From NCBI GenBank assembly GCA_950022655.1, contig OX465579.1:53361950-53425949 (forward strand): DNA of 64,000 nt, given 5' to 3'. A program made the translations under genes and the position numbers. Under the pieces are notes generated by a model that saw only the letters and a list, made by a program, of their open reading frames with translations, made no database searches and had not been told where the DNA came from. Positions 46,901 through 58,402 of the stretch are shown piece by piece. The DNA comes from Alentia gelatinosa (Eukaryota; Annelida; Polychaeta; Phyllodocida; Polynoidae). How positions within the stretch are numbered: the stretch's first letter is position 1; each line of letters opens with the position of its first letter.

Positions 46901-48550
46901 GATAATACAAAAGCTCGAAGTGGGCGTACTGAACTGTCATTAAGTGTGTCTGTTGTACTTCATTGAGAGTTTGTGGGTTTCTTGATTCTTTCTCTTATTA
47001 ATAAATCGTAACCTTGATCTGGCATTGACCTGCATAATTAGTTAACAGATAGGTACTTATCAGAGGGATGAAGTCTTCAGTTTATCATGCTGTACCTCTT
47101 GGCTACGTTAGCGATCCTTGGAAGGCCATGTGGAAGAGGTGATTTTAGTATTTTTTGTTGTAAGAGATATGTTTTGATAGTTCCGGATTCCATTAAGATG
47201 CGTTACATATCGTGAACGGGTAAACATTGGTTCATTTCTAACTTCATAAAATAGTTCTCTCTTGATTTAGGTCTTATAAAGTCGCATGCCATATAAAAGA
47301 GAGCTGCCCATTGTCAGCTGCCCATTATAGCAGTAGCTGCTCAACAGGCTAGTAGCCAAAATTACTTAAGATTGTTTCAAATTTCTAAATTTCTGGCACA
47401 TACTTTTTCCTGAAACTGAGGACTCAGACAATTGTTCCAGGGTGTAATTTCCATACGTTTTACTGCAGCACACTACTTCCATGTCATCTCATTTCGTAAT
47501 GTCAGTAATAGCTGAGCTACCCTGGCATGGACAAAGCAAACACATGGTCAGAGTAGGTCACCTGTTAGTACCTAGGTCCTGCCTCAGACCTCGACTCCCC
47601 CAACATTTAAAGGTCCTGTGAGTATGCGTGTTAGGTGGACATGCAACCAAGACATTCCCAAGTAGCACCGCTTATCCAAGTCAGATGTTCAGGGGGCCCT
47701 GTCACAACAAATAAGCAACACTTGTGTATACCCTTGGTTAATAAGTGTTTAGGTGGTGGATGAGTGCTGCAGAGGTCAAAGGTCAGCTAAAGGGCACAGC
47801 ATTAGTGCGCCGTTCGCATTGTTTGCTGAGATATTCAATGAGCTGGTATTTCTTGCGTCAGTATTGACATGTCACCCAGGGAAAGTTGCCTCGCAAGATA
47901 CTGGCAGGTATGTGCTGCAGCATCTTACCATTGGATACCAAATCGATGGGATATCTCTAGAAAGAATGGGGTTACTGTAAATTTAGAGAATAGTTATATT
48001 CAGCGTTTCCAAATATAAAATCGCTTAAAACGGCATGGATCAACTAAAGGTGAACGTCCTTTACATTGCAGTAGTTGATTGAAATTCTAGAGCTTCTCTA
48101 GATTTCAGTTTCTTTTTTATACGGGGGTCAATTTCACTATTTCATTATAGGGTGTTGTATGCCTATACGGTTTGAGAGCCTAAGATAAACAAGTGATGAA
48201 TAAATATGGGCACTCATGCCTGTCTTTAATTTCCTATTCAAATTGCAAAAAAGCTGCTATTATACGAAACACAGAATCTCATGTTCTAGTGTTTAAATAT
48301 ATGGTCATCTTTTGTCCGTCTGTTGCATATATAGATTGATATCAATTCTGCGAATGTAGCAGGCAGCATGATAGGTCGTGGATACCGTGCCCCTGACGAT
48401 TACAGTAATATGTAGAGTTCAGTGAGAACTACGATAACATCTCGAGCCTCGGGGAGCAGTCGGGTTTTTTTATGGTCCCACGTCAGGCAACCCACGGTCC
48501 AGGCGGCAGTCATGCTAGGGCCAGCTCCACCGTGGTCAGCACTAGGAATA
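46901..48550. other. Intergenic, no gene established
   Basis: A short signal-peptide-like start (MLYLLATLAILG at 47087, plus) is open for about 45 codons, too little to call. An open frame at 47753-47980 is unrecognised. Confidence 0.55.
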
Positions 48551-48650
48551 ACTCTGGGGTCAGCTCCTGGGTCAGCTTCAGGGTTAGTTCTATTGTCAAC
48601 TCTAAGGTCAGCTCCGGAGTCAGCTCCAAGGTCAATGCTGGGGTCATAAT
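48551..48650. repeat. Degenerate 12-bp minisatellite
   Basis: About eight units around GGTCAGCTCC.G (for example GGGTCAGCTCCT, AGGTCAGCTCCG, GAGTCAGCTCCA). Because the period is a multiple of three, frames stay open and give Ser-Ala-Pro or Val-Ser-Ser repeats. That is a by-product rather than evidence for a gene. Confidence 0.75.
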
Positions 48651-49798
48651 TTAATCTCCATTCGTGAACGTTACATAAATATTGTACTTGGTATCTATTT
48701 AGTATCGGGACACATCTTGGTCAGGAATCCCAAGTTCTTCCGCTTTGATTCAGTTAGAAATTAAGCCTATACAAAAAAAAAGAACAAATATTGTGATCAT
48801 ACGAGACAGTAAGCATAATTTCATATCAAATAAATGATGGATTTCAAAGAATTTACTTATTTTGATTCATCTTTGTATTGGTCACTTTTTAATGTTTCTC
48901 CGTGAACACAAATTGCGACTAATTCCGTGATCATAATTTCCTTTTATTGTTTCCTTCTGGAGTAAAAGTAAATTATGCTAGACTGAAAAGCCAGAGAAGC
49001 TTCCCGTATTCAGTTGGACTTTGCTACCACCTCTCAAGATGTCTGCGTGTTGGTGAGGTAATATATCTTTAACAGTCGCAGAGTGCGTTAACGTTATCAC
49101 TGGGCACCAGGCCGTACAAACCCCGCTCAGATAGGCCGCGAAGTATATCCTGTTAGAGCACAGAGGGTTCATGCTACTGTTGCATTTCCATTGGCCGACA
49201 GAAACCCAACGGTTTTTTTATTTGGTATTAGATCAGTGTATATTCACCTTCTTATGTTCATACAAGTCTTTTCGTACTGACTGAGTCGTATTGGCTAGGG
49301 CATTCATCACCTCAGTCATCCTTCACATTAACAATAATCATATTCTTTGTGATCTCGTGAAACGCTCCTTTTTTCTCCCTTTTCACTCCTGGAAATAACT
49401 ATTCCTATCTCTCTAAATCCTAACTATCTAACACTTCCTACTTCTCTCGGAAGTTGCCACCGTTTTAATTCTATGCAATGAGTTCCTCTTATAGTATTAA
49501 GTGTTGAAGTACATATATGTTTATGCTTATATCATTTCCCAGTTCGTGCATCATCGAACTATTTATATCAATCTAGGTACTATCTATCTTGTAGGAGGAC
49601 ATTATAATAACCTAACGATTATTTTATTGCATATAGAAATATATCCTTGGTGTACATAGGTAAAACATCCACGAATACTCCAAGTTTTGGAAGTGCCGTA
49701 AAAAAAGGAAAAGATGTACATGTTGATGAACATGTTCGAAACACCTGTGGTTAATTTCAAGAATCTGGTACTATTCAGTGGAGAGCTATAAAATATTG
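48651..49798. other. Intergenic, nothing recognised
   Basis: AT-rich, with no convincing frame, RNA or repeat. Confidence 0.65.
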
Positions 49799-50200
49799 AA
49801 ACGTTGTACATGGAGCCAGAAGTGTACATGGAGGCAGAAACAAAATATTTACACTTGATCTGTTCCCTTCTTAAATGGTTATCTGTACATTATTTCTGCC
49901 AGAAAAGATTAGGCATTACGTGTGCAGTTTATTTATATATCATTTCAAAACAATTTTAAACCTAGAATGACACTTTCTAGCAAGTTGTCTTTTGTTTTTC
50001 TCGTTAATTTTTGACCCCCCAAAATCTTTCCTTTTTTTTCATAGATTTATTCATCAGGTACAATGCTTTTGTGCTGCTCCATCATATCTATGGTCTCCCT
50101 TTAATTCTACAGACCCATTTATGCTATGAACAGAAATAAATCTATGTAAACGGAGGCAGAAGTGTGTACACGGAGGCAGAATCTTCCTCCGTGTACATTA
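49799..50200. repeat. TGTACA.GGAGGCAGAA motif cluster ending in a hairpin
   Basis: GTACATGGAG.CAGAA occurs twice near 49805-49840 and ACGGAGGCAGAA twice near 50149-50181. The last copy forms a perfect 12-bp stem (TGTACACGGAGG, 50165-50176, with 50186-50197) and a 9-nt loop. Probably both ends of one short element. Confidence 0.6.
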
Positions 50201-52080
50201 TTTAGCAGTATAACTCCATAGTGTGTAGGGGGATTTTAGTTGAATTTCACATTTGGACAGATTTGGTCCTATCCTACTCATATTATCTTATTGAAAAAAC
50301 TAGTTCAGTAATGAAACAGAGTTGGTTTACTGTAAATTGCAGACAATCATAAAATAAAAATGGAAATCTTTATTAAATTGTCGCCAAATTCTGAATATCG
50401 CCCATATATATATCTTAATTTCTTGCGCCCATATTTTTTTATTAGACTTTATTCATTCTGTATTATTACAGTTTTTACATGAATAGACATAGCAACGCGT
50501 TAGAAACGCGCTGTGTGTATTCCATGAGAAAAATACCCCAGTGGTGTTCTGAGTTAGTGTATACAATGTGAAAGAACGCGTCTGTCAACTTTTGATAAAA
50601 ACGATGATGTGACTTGGGATATTTGTCGTTTGTAAGTCGAGTGTAACGCCTTTCCTTTTCTCTTTGATTCATGGATTTCAGATGTGAGACCAGACAAGAA
50701 GCTTAAGCCCAGGTTGGTCCGCCGTGTGACGTCATCCTCTGTGCTGTCATGCTTCCGGTAGGCACCGATTTGTCGTTTGCTACTCAGCTGTGTTGGGTTT
50801 GTGCCCAAACCACAGAGGCGCTTTATCTTAACAACAAAACATTGCGTGCATGTGGCGGAGGGTGTGTTCTTAGTATGGATATACTAGGGTGTCGTTACAA
50901 TCGCGTATACAGTCTGTAAACGGTATGTGTACAATGGCCCTGTTATACTACCTGATCTTTTATGTCGGAAATGTAGAAAAATATTTAAAACTGCTGTGAA
51001 ATATTTGATCTTTGTCATAGATGAAACAGATCTTTAAAATTTTAATTCATTGAACAAATTTGCCTCAGATGTGAAGGTTTCACATTTCTCGATTGTGTAT
51101 TGGGTTATATGGGGTCGTTCACAGCCTTCTTCATTTTGTTGTTATAACAATCCTTGAAATGATGTTCTTATTGGTTAGATGTAATTAAGTCCTAGATATT
51201 CCTAATAAATTCATGGTAGTCATTACTCCTGCAGAGTTTCTGATAGTGAGATCAAGGTTTTTTTAGTGTCAGACCTTTGAGAGTTTCACAGTTTTGTGCC
51301 TGATAAAAAGATGATTTTTCAAGTTCCCTTTTCTCTATCTGCTTTGGCTCAATCTCTAAAGTTTTTCATCAAATGGGCCAATGCTTCATGTACGAAAATG
51401 CAGTTTTCATTAGTTTCAGTGGGTTTCAATACCTCCTGTATAAACCTAATGCTGTGGCTATATATGAGGGATAATTTGGTGAATCCTAGCCCTTAAATTA
51501 AAATGCGCAAGTGCGATATTTGGCTCCCTCTCAGCCAAATGCCTCAACCTGAGTTTACCAATTCAATCAGATTGTTTCTAAATACCAGGCGTTCTCTTTT
51601 CACATGCATCGTATACTGCTGGAGTGGAGATCAAAGAGGGAATGGCAGAGTTAAAAGATTAATAGGGTTCGGACATTGCGTTTTTAAAGTATAATGTTGG
51701 TGTTAAGAGACCTCACATGATATACAGACATACAGATATATATATATATATATATATCACGCTTGCACTTTGGTCCACTATTAGTTCAGGGACTCGGAAG
51801 TAACGCAGTTTCTCTAGACATGTTTATTATATCGAAAAGGTCTGGACAATAAACTCGTATACATGTATACATTTCATACATATACGAAATATGTTTGCTA
51901 GAAGTGCAGTTTCTCTATGTCATAGATTGACATATGTGAAAGAAGCTGCTGAGTCAGGATCCACTGGACTATCCCATAGTCATAATTTGGAAAGTGATCC
52001 ATTGGGCAAGGGTGAGGATAAAATAATTCTCACGTGATTCCACTTACTCAATACAATTGTTAGGTTGGTTTCCAACGTGG
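50201..52080. other. Intergenic with an (AT)n tract
   Basis: A dinucleotide repeat lies at 51736-51758. An open frame at 50554-50808 (minus, 84 codons) shows no similarity that I recognise. No gene called. Confidence 0.6.
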
Positions 52081-52082
52081 TA

Positions 52083-52378
52083 CAGTAAAACCCCGCGTAA
52101 GCGGGCCCCCTCCATTCCGGGCCCAAGTGTCCGCTTACGCGGGGTTTTGAGGTTTATGCTGGTTATATAGTGATGAATTGCCTATAGAATCTAGAATAAG
52201 TTGAATTAATGAATAAGTTGATAAATATCTGTAAAAATGTACAGATGTACATGCTCTGTTTGCTAAATTGACACCCAACCCACACTGGGTTAAATTAAAC
52301 ATCTAATATAGGGAAAAATTTCTGTTCCGAGCAAAACTGTCCGCTTACATGGGGTGTCCGTTAGGCAGGGTTCTACTT
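52083..52378. mobile_element. pogo/Tigger-like MITE (296 bp)
   Basis: Begins CAGTAAAACCCCGCGTAAGC and ends, in complement, AAGTAGAACCCTGCCTAACG, with TA on both sides (52081-52082 and 52379-52380). Both the ends and the TA target fit the pogo/Tigger superfamily. The first 66 bp form an internal hairpin with an 18-bp perfect stem (52087-52104 with 52131-52148). No transposase. Confidence 0.75.
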
Positions 52379-52380
52379 TA

Positions 52381-52705
52381 TCATATATCCATGCCGTATA
52401 TACTGTTAATACGCACCGTTTCGCCATCTAACTTAAAAATACCGTACACTAAAATACGGAATACCTTGCCAAACACGTTTATTAACATATTGGTTGTTAA
52501 AAGTTTAACTTTTTTTTTTTTTAATTTTGGGTATATAGTAAATATATAACGTCCAACCATGCTTGTACAGGTCACAGAACTCGATGATAATTTACAGTTT
52601 GTACGGAACTCGGCATAAATGCCTCGTTCCGTACAAACCGTGAATTACCATCTCGTACTGTGACTTGTACAGCATGGTCAGGACGTTCTATATAAGTACT
52701 TGGAA
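52381..52705. mobile_element. Foldback element, copy 2, with long hairpin
   Basis: Directly follows the pogo-like MITE. 52548-52687 forms a hairpin with arms of about 64 nt: AACGTCCAACCATGCTTGTA, GTCACAG and GTTTGTACGGAAC pair with their complements. The left half matches 30206-30360. A diverged relative lies at 53003-53465. Confidence 0.85.
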
Positions 52706-53002
52706 TCAAACACATGATGGGGCTTTGGAAATGGGGAAACGTAATATTAGAAAACTATATTCATCAATTTCATGTAGAGGAATCTTCCGATATGGTACCC
52801 GTGATTAAAACAAAGGGTTTAAACCGAATTTTATAATTTTGAAATGGCAAACGGCGGTCAATTTGTTTGGAGTCACTAGAAATCAATTTGTTTACACTGT
52901 AAGCCAACGGTGAATGACAGGTATGCAGTAAGTTATTCTTACTGTATAAATATTAGCGGGTAGTAAATTCGTGACATACGGCAGTAGGTATATCGTAATT
53001 TA

Positions 53003-53465
53003 TTATATACCCATAACGTAAATACGCATTGTTTCGCCACATAACGTAAAAATACTGTACGGATCAATGTTTCGTATGGCAAAATACGGAATACTGTTCT
53101 GTACGCGTCGACTGAAACATTAGCTGTTAGACCAAATTACGGTAATACGGTATCCGTACGTGATAAATACTTGGTAAAATTGACGATCAGATGAACCTTT
53201 GCCTATGTCATCGGTTGATTTTTATCAAGTATTTACTGCTTAAAACCCTCAGTTGTCAGTCGCCATCCTGCAGTAAAACCCCACAAAAAGACAACGAACA
53301 AGGTCACATACAGATACAGCAACCCTGTTTCCGTATAATATTTTATTGATTTCGTGTGTATAATAAATATAGAACAACGTACTACGACAACCTACCATAA
53401 CCTACCAGAACTCGTACGAAACGGCAATCGCCATCACGTTTTGTGGCTTTTACCGCATGGTGAGG
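53003..53465. repeat. Diverged relative of the foldback element
   Basis: Shares ACGTAAATACGCATTGTTTC, AAAATACGGAATAC and, at the right, CGTACGAAACGG and TACCGCATGGTGAGG motifs with 52381-52705. The hairpin is no longer continuous. Confidence 0.5.
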
Positions 53466-55205
53466 TCATTCTGTATAATTACATATACAATATGTAGGTA
53501 TTCTTGTCTACATTTAAGCCCACATCGGTAATATAAGGCAGCTCTTTGTGTTAAGCCTGTGGCAGACATTCGCTAAAATGATAATAAATAATTCTAAATG
53601 TATTTGTATTATGTGTAGTGGTTATTCGAACTTTCTGGAGGAGTATCTTAAAACTGACAATTTACAGTTTTTACTGAGCAGCCTGGTCTTATCATAGCTA
53701 TTTGTAGATACATTGTACAGAGATAAAGATACCAGTGAAGGCCAAAATCGCGGCCTCAGCAGTGTCTACGTGCCTTTCTTTGATACCCGATCTCTCACCA
53801 GGACTGCGATCATTTCTCGAAAACAATGCTTGGAAAACTGGAAACCATACTGGGAAAAAGCAGAGCAGAAATAGCGCGCGTGACGATCGCCGTATCCATG
53901 TCGCGGGTTAAAATGTCAACATCAAACGGCCACCCGATTTCCACCAGGGGGCGGGACTGAGTGCAGTGTGGCCTCCTAGCGGCAACCCTTGTTGTCATCA
54001 CCAAGAGCCCCCAGGCGTTATTCCCACTGCGCTATTGTTGACCCAAATGCTGGCTTGTGTTGTTTGTCGTTGTAGTTGTTATAGTATCCATGTCATCGTT
54101 GGTTGCACTTTTTGTTGTTGTCATTGATAAAACTGATGAGCGTGCAAAAGCTGTTGATAAAAGAGAACCTAGTAAAAGCATACACCCTCGAGGATTAAAT
54201 CAAGTTTGGAATACTCAAAGGAATTGGCATTTTCCCCTTACCCTCACACACCCTTACCTTCAGCCTCCCCATCAAACTCAGACACCTTGGTAACCTCAAC
54301 CTAAGACCATCTTCCCCATCAACCTCACCCTTCACCCTTAGACATCCCTTCACCATCAGACAATGTCCAAAATTATGGATCGGTGGTTTCCGACTGCAGA
54401 TCGGTGGCGAATAGTCTGCCAGTGGAAAATAACTTATAGGTGGCACCACTAGCATAGTAACAATAAAGTTGCATTACTTTGGCTAACCAACGAAGTTTTG
54501 TTCCATCACAGTTGGGACAGTAAAACACCCAACGATCGAGTTACAACCAGCTGCTGTAGTGGGGCCGGGCCTTAGATGAGTGGATCAGTCCTGTGTCGTT
54601 GTTCCGTGGTCTGCCGTCCTAACGTGATAAACACGTTGGCCGCAAGTACCCTTTGGAACTATACATGCACGAGCTCTCCCGCCCCTCCTCACTCCAGCAT
54701 GATTAATTTAGAGGATGGAGGAGTAAACATGTCACAGGGACTGCTAGGGTAATAAGCCCGCCTTAGGCCAGTGGATAGCATTCGTGATTATCTTTAAACT
54801 TTTTAAAAGGTTACTTTATTCTGAATATACGTGTACTTGTGAAACCAGTATGCCGTGACATGAACCATGTGTTCTTAATTCATCTCTCAAAAACACATAC
54901 CTTGTCTTCTCCTGTGTCATACTGCACTTTGCTACCTTCTCCCATCGGCCGCCTGATAAATGGGCATAGAATCAAAGACCAAGGCTGGAACCAGTCAACT
55001 TTTCGGTAACGCCCCATACTGTGGCGGTACAAGCCGGACCCAGCGTAGGGTTATTGTATCGTCAAACGTTGTATAATTTATATTGAGCGCCATAGTAATG
55101 TATGGCTCCATTATCTCCAGCCATTTCACCCCAGACAAATTGTGCTGTTTAATTCTTTTATTATGAAAAGAAAATTATAATGTAATACGGCTAGAGAGGT
55201 TGTGT
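53466..55205. other. Intergenic; C/CT-rich stretch
   Basis: 54230-54360 is a pyrimidine-rich CACCCTTACC-like low-complexity run. An open frame at 53810-54004 (minus) is unrecognised. No gene called. Confidence 0.6.
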
Positions 55206-55316
55206 TGTAAGGGCCATCCACAAAGTATGTACGCACTGAGGGGCGGGGGTTGTCAAATATTTTGGAAATTTTGTGTCCATCTTTGTTCTATTGCGTACAA
55301 GATAGAGAGAGGGATG
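55206..55316. repeat. Dispersed repeat related to 3762-3850
   Basis: Starts TAAGGGCCATCCACAAAGTA and contains GGAAATTTTGTG and TTGTTCTATTGCGTACAAGA, parallel to the copy in intron 21 of UBE3C. Confidence 0.5.
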
Positions 55317-55622
55317 GGATGGGCGGAATGGCTCAGAAATAGCTTTGAGAGAACTATGCTAGGATCGCTGGTGTGTCGTGAACATTTTGGGACATGTGTG
55401 TGAATAGAGGAGGTGGCCGGGGTCATGGTATGGTCAGAGGTTTCAGTGGACTTTGTCGAAGTTGAAGTTGGGGCTAGCCACGGTCAACTCCGAAACGCAC
55501 ATTTTATATATTGTTTGGGGTCACCACTGGTTGGATTCATTCATTCCTATCACACAAGATTCACTAGCCATATTCATTTATCAGAATTCTTATCATTAAA
55601 ATCCGTTTAGTCTTGAGGTTTT

Positions 55623-55626
<4 letters not shown>

Positions 55627-55713
<87 letters not shown>
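55627..55713. repeat. (AT)n microsatellite
   Basis: About 43 uninterrupted AT units. Length is probably polymorphic. Confidence 0.97.
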
Positions 55714-55717
<4 letters not shown>

Positions 55718-57001
55718 CTATGTACTAAAATCACAGCATGTTCTACTCCATCACAGCCTAATCTCTGTGACTTCCCTTGCCTATATTAGAATTCAAGTTG
55801 ATGGCGGCCTAACCTCAACATGGTCTGTTGAAGATAATCAACGCGTGAAGTTAAGAGACTCCGTGCCCGAACCACGTAGCTGGCTATCCGCCAACATTGA
55901 CCAATAGAGCCATCACCAACCTCTGCCGACCTCAGCTTCAAAGATTCACACGCCCTGTGGGTATAAGTGCGTATTCAGGGTGACTGTACTATTGTGTCCC
56001 CATATTTGGCACGCATAGCCACATACATGGTTCATGCTGGTTTTTTTTCAGGTGTTCGTAGAGCTTATTGAGGCCCCCTTTGTGTTAGGTACATAAGGAG
56101 ACATGAGTATTTAACAGGCAAAAATTGCTGAACCAGTCTCAATCAATATTGTCAGATTTCATATGGAGATACTCGTCATTAAACCTAGTTTAGTGCTTAT
56201 ATTGTGTATAATGTCTGAAGGCTAAAATATGCAGACACGATGCAATTATTCAAATGACTAACTGATATCCAAAATCTTTATATTTGCATGTGTGATTATA
56301 AAGAAATTCCACAAAGAGTCATATCTGGGCCGTACCCGGTCCTTTCTCTGGCTGTTCTCCTGTCGCACCCAAAGGTGCCGACTTTATTTTGGTATTTTCA
56401 GAAAAACTGTAAGTTTCCTTGAGTAATCTATACACACATTCCCCACAGCTCTTAGCATGGTTTGCTACTCAGTCCCGACACTCTCCAGTCATTCTTCCAT
56501 CTAAACTCTATTTCCGATTGTTTTTACACACATGGCTTGCATCCCGGCTGACACGCTTTCAGTTACGAAACACGTTCACGGCACCTTAATTTAAAGCACA
56601 GTCTGGATACAGGTATAAGTAATGTTTTGACTGTAAAATTGTATATTCACCGTTCACCACAAGTTGCATTGCACTTTATACACGACAGAGAAATTGAACA
56701 TCGAGTGTTAGGATATGTTTTGCTGCTGGGGATACGGTTTATGTAACGACACAGATATCTGCAGTGAAATGCTGTGATTGTAAACCAGTCACTTCCAGTA
56801 CATGATAGATTACTAATGGTCTATCAAGTCATTGAGATGAGATGTAACTTTAACAGCACATCATGACAGGCTTCAATTCACATCAAAATAGAGACAGCCC
56901 TCCTAAAGTGACCCATCGAAGGAATCTTCTGAGTCGGCCATCAAGCGCATCCCATATCTTACCTCTATAGACAGGCGACTTTTCATACTTGATGGTATTA
57001 T
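55714..57001. other. Intergenic, nothing recognised
   Basis: No frame above 60 codons of interest and no clear repeat. Confidence 0.65.
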
Positions 57002-57036
57002 TATTTCGGTTTGACCTGTAGGTCAAGACCGAAATA
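57002..57036. repeat. 35-nt near-perfect palindrome
   Basis: TATTTCGGTTTGACCT pairs with AGGTCAAGACCGAAATA around a 2-nt centre, with one unpaired base. Confidence 0.8.
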
Positions 57037-57191
57037 TATTAGGGTAGATGGGGAACAGTTTTTGCGGCTTACATTATAATACATTACAGTAATGTATTCT
57101 GAATAATTACAGCTTCGATACCGCCGATACCGGGCGCGGGCAGCGACAGCAGTGTATTTTTATATATTGTATAGGCACCCGTTGCAGTTCA

Positions 57192-57610
57192 GTGTATTTA
57201 TATATATTGCAACAGGCTTCCACCTCCCTCCCTCCCTCCCTCCCTCCCTCCCTAGCGGGTGGATCCCGTGGGCGCCGATACCAGACGCGTTGGATGGAAT
57301 CAGGGCCCTGTTTCATAAGCGGTTTTTTTTATATATTTTTTTTTTTTATAAGTCTTTAATTGCATTCAATGTTATACATTCATTCATTCAGGAACACTAA
57401 CCATGCCTCCAAACGAGATGGCATTTCATAGATTAAATACATCATTTGTTAAGTGAAGAAGCTTATTACATTATTACAAGCGCTGCTTATGAAACAGGGC
57501 CTAGGTCAAATAGGTCACAAGCACACCCGTTGCGGTTCAATGAATACCTACCCGCCAGGGAGGGAGGGAGGGAGAGAGGTGGAAGCCTGTTGCAATATAT
57601 AAAAATAGAC
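57192..57610. repeat. Inverted repeat with CCTC/GAGG arrays in its arms
   Basis: The left arm runs from GTGTATTTATATATATTGCA through AACAGGCTTCCACCTCCCTC to GGGCCCTGTTTCATAAGCGG (57322). The right arm is 57481-57610, with GCTTATGAAACAGGGCC and GAGGTGGAAGCCTGTTGCAA. The (CCTC)n array is at 57223-57253; the partner GGGA array is shorter. A direct copy of GTTGGATGG.ATCAGGG lies just outside at about 57647. Confidence 0.75.
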
Positions 57611-57787
57611 TACTGACCCGGGTGCGGACCACATCTGACCAGACTCGTTGGATGGCATCAGGGGCCTGTTTAATAATCTTTTTTATTTCTTAAAATATGT
57701 ATACATTATTTGTTGAAACCGAAATCATGGCAATGCCATGCCAACTTATAATCCTTGTGTCTATACTGGAGGAATCTAATACAGTTG

Positions 57788-58003
57788 TCACTCCTCGTTC
57801 GCCATATTGTTGTCTAGATAACTTGGGATTTTGGACATCTTGAACATAACTTTCAGTAGTTGGCGTTTGCTTCTATGGTCAAGTGTCTCGACACCTCCAC
57901 AATTTTGTTGTAACGACACAACTGACAGATATTGTTGACAGTACCCTTGAACCGCCCGGAATGCCCTATTTTGAATCCTATCAACCTTTGAGTTCCCCAG
58001 CAT
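57788..58003 (-). pseudogene. Remnant of LINE-type reverse transcriptase C-terminus
   Basis: Minus strand reads DRIQNRAFRAVQGYC, TLDHRSKRQLLKVMFKMSK and IPSYLDNN. The IQNRA...(R/K)R..L..MFK pattern is typical of the region after the polymerase in many animal non-LTR retrotransposons. Only about 70 residues survive, with no catalytic motif. Confidence 0.55.
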
Positions 58004-58362
58004 TTGCTCCTCCTATTGCAAACTTACGATATTCTGACATTCTATACAGATGCATAAAGACAGATAATCTGATGGTGCATACCCCTGATCAAAACTCTGT
58101 GGTGTGAAGGAGGAATGACTCATTTCTCTTACTAAATCCCCTCACATCATTGTATTCGTTACAAAGTACATCCATCATGATCAGCCAATCATAAAAGGTA
58201 TAGGGGCATGTGAGGTAGCAGAGAGGTCGAAACTAAAAGCTAACTATCCGCGACCCCCTGGCCCCAAGTAGGATCGGGGAACTCCCCTCCACAGCTTGTG
58301 ACATCTACCCTGCAGGGTAATACAAAGATACTGCATAGGACTCCGAGTTTCCCGCCAGAGTC
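58004..58362. other. Intergenic, nothing recognised
   Basis: No gene or repeat recognised. Confidence 0.6.
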
Positions 58363-58402
58363 GTTCCGACCAACGAGTATAGATACTAGTTGTTCCGACC
58401 AA
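58363..58402. repeat. GAGTATAG core between 11-bp direct repeats
   Basis: GTTCCGACCAA (58363-58373) is repeated at 58392-58402 and flanks CGAGTATAGATACTAGTT. The arrangement and core match 42408-42453, although the flanking repeats differ. Confidence 0.8.

Noticed and set aside
47087..47220. Signal-peptide-like start (MLYLLATLAILG) on the plus strand
   Set aside because: Only about 45 codons open, no convincing donor site and no downstream exon that continues it.
48422..48654. Secreted repetitive protein gene
   Set aside because: Several overlapping frames are open because of the 12-bp minisatellite. No start or splice evidence.
50554..50808. 84-codon minus-strand frame (SSKRQIGAYRKHDSTEDD)
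   Set aside because: Suggestive composition but no homology, no splice partners and no repeat family link.
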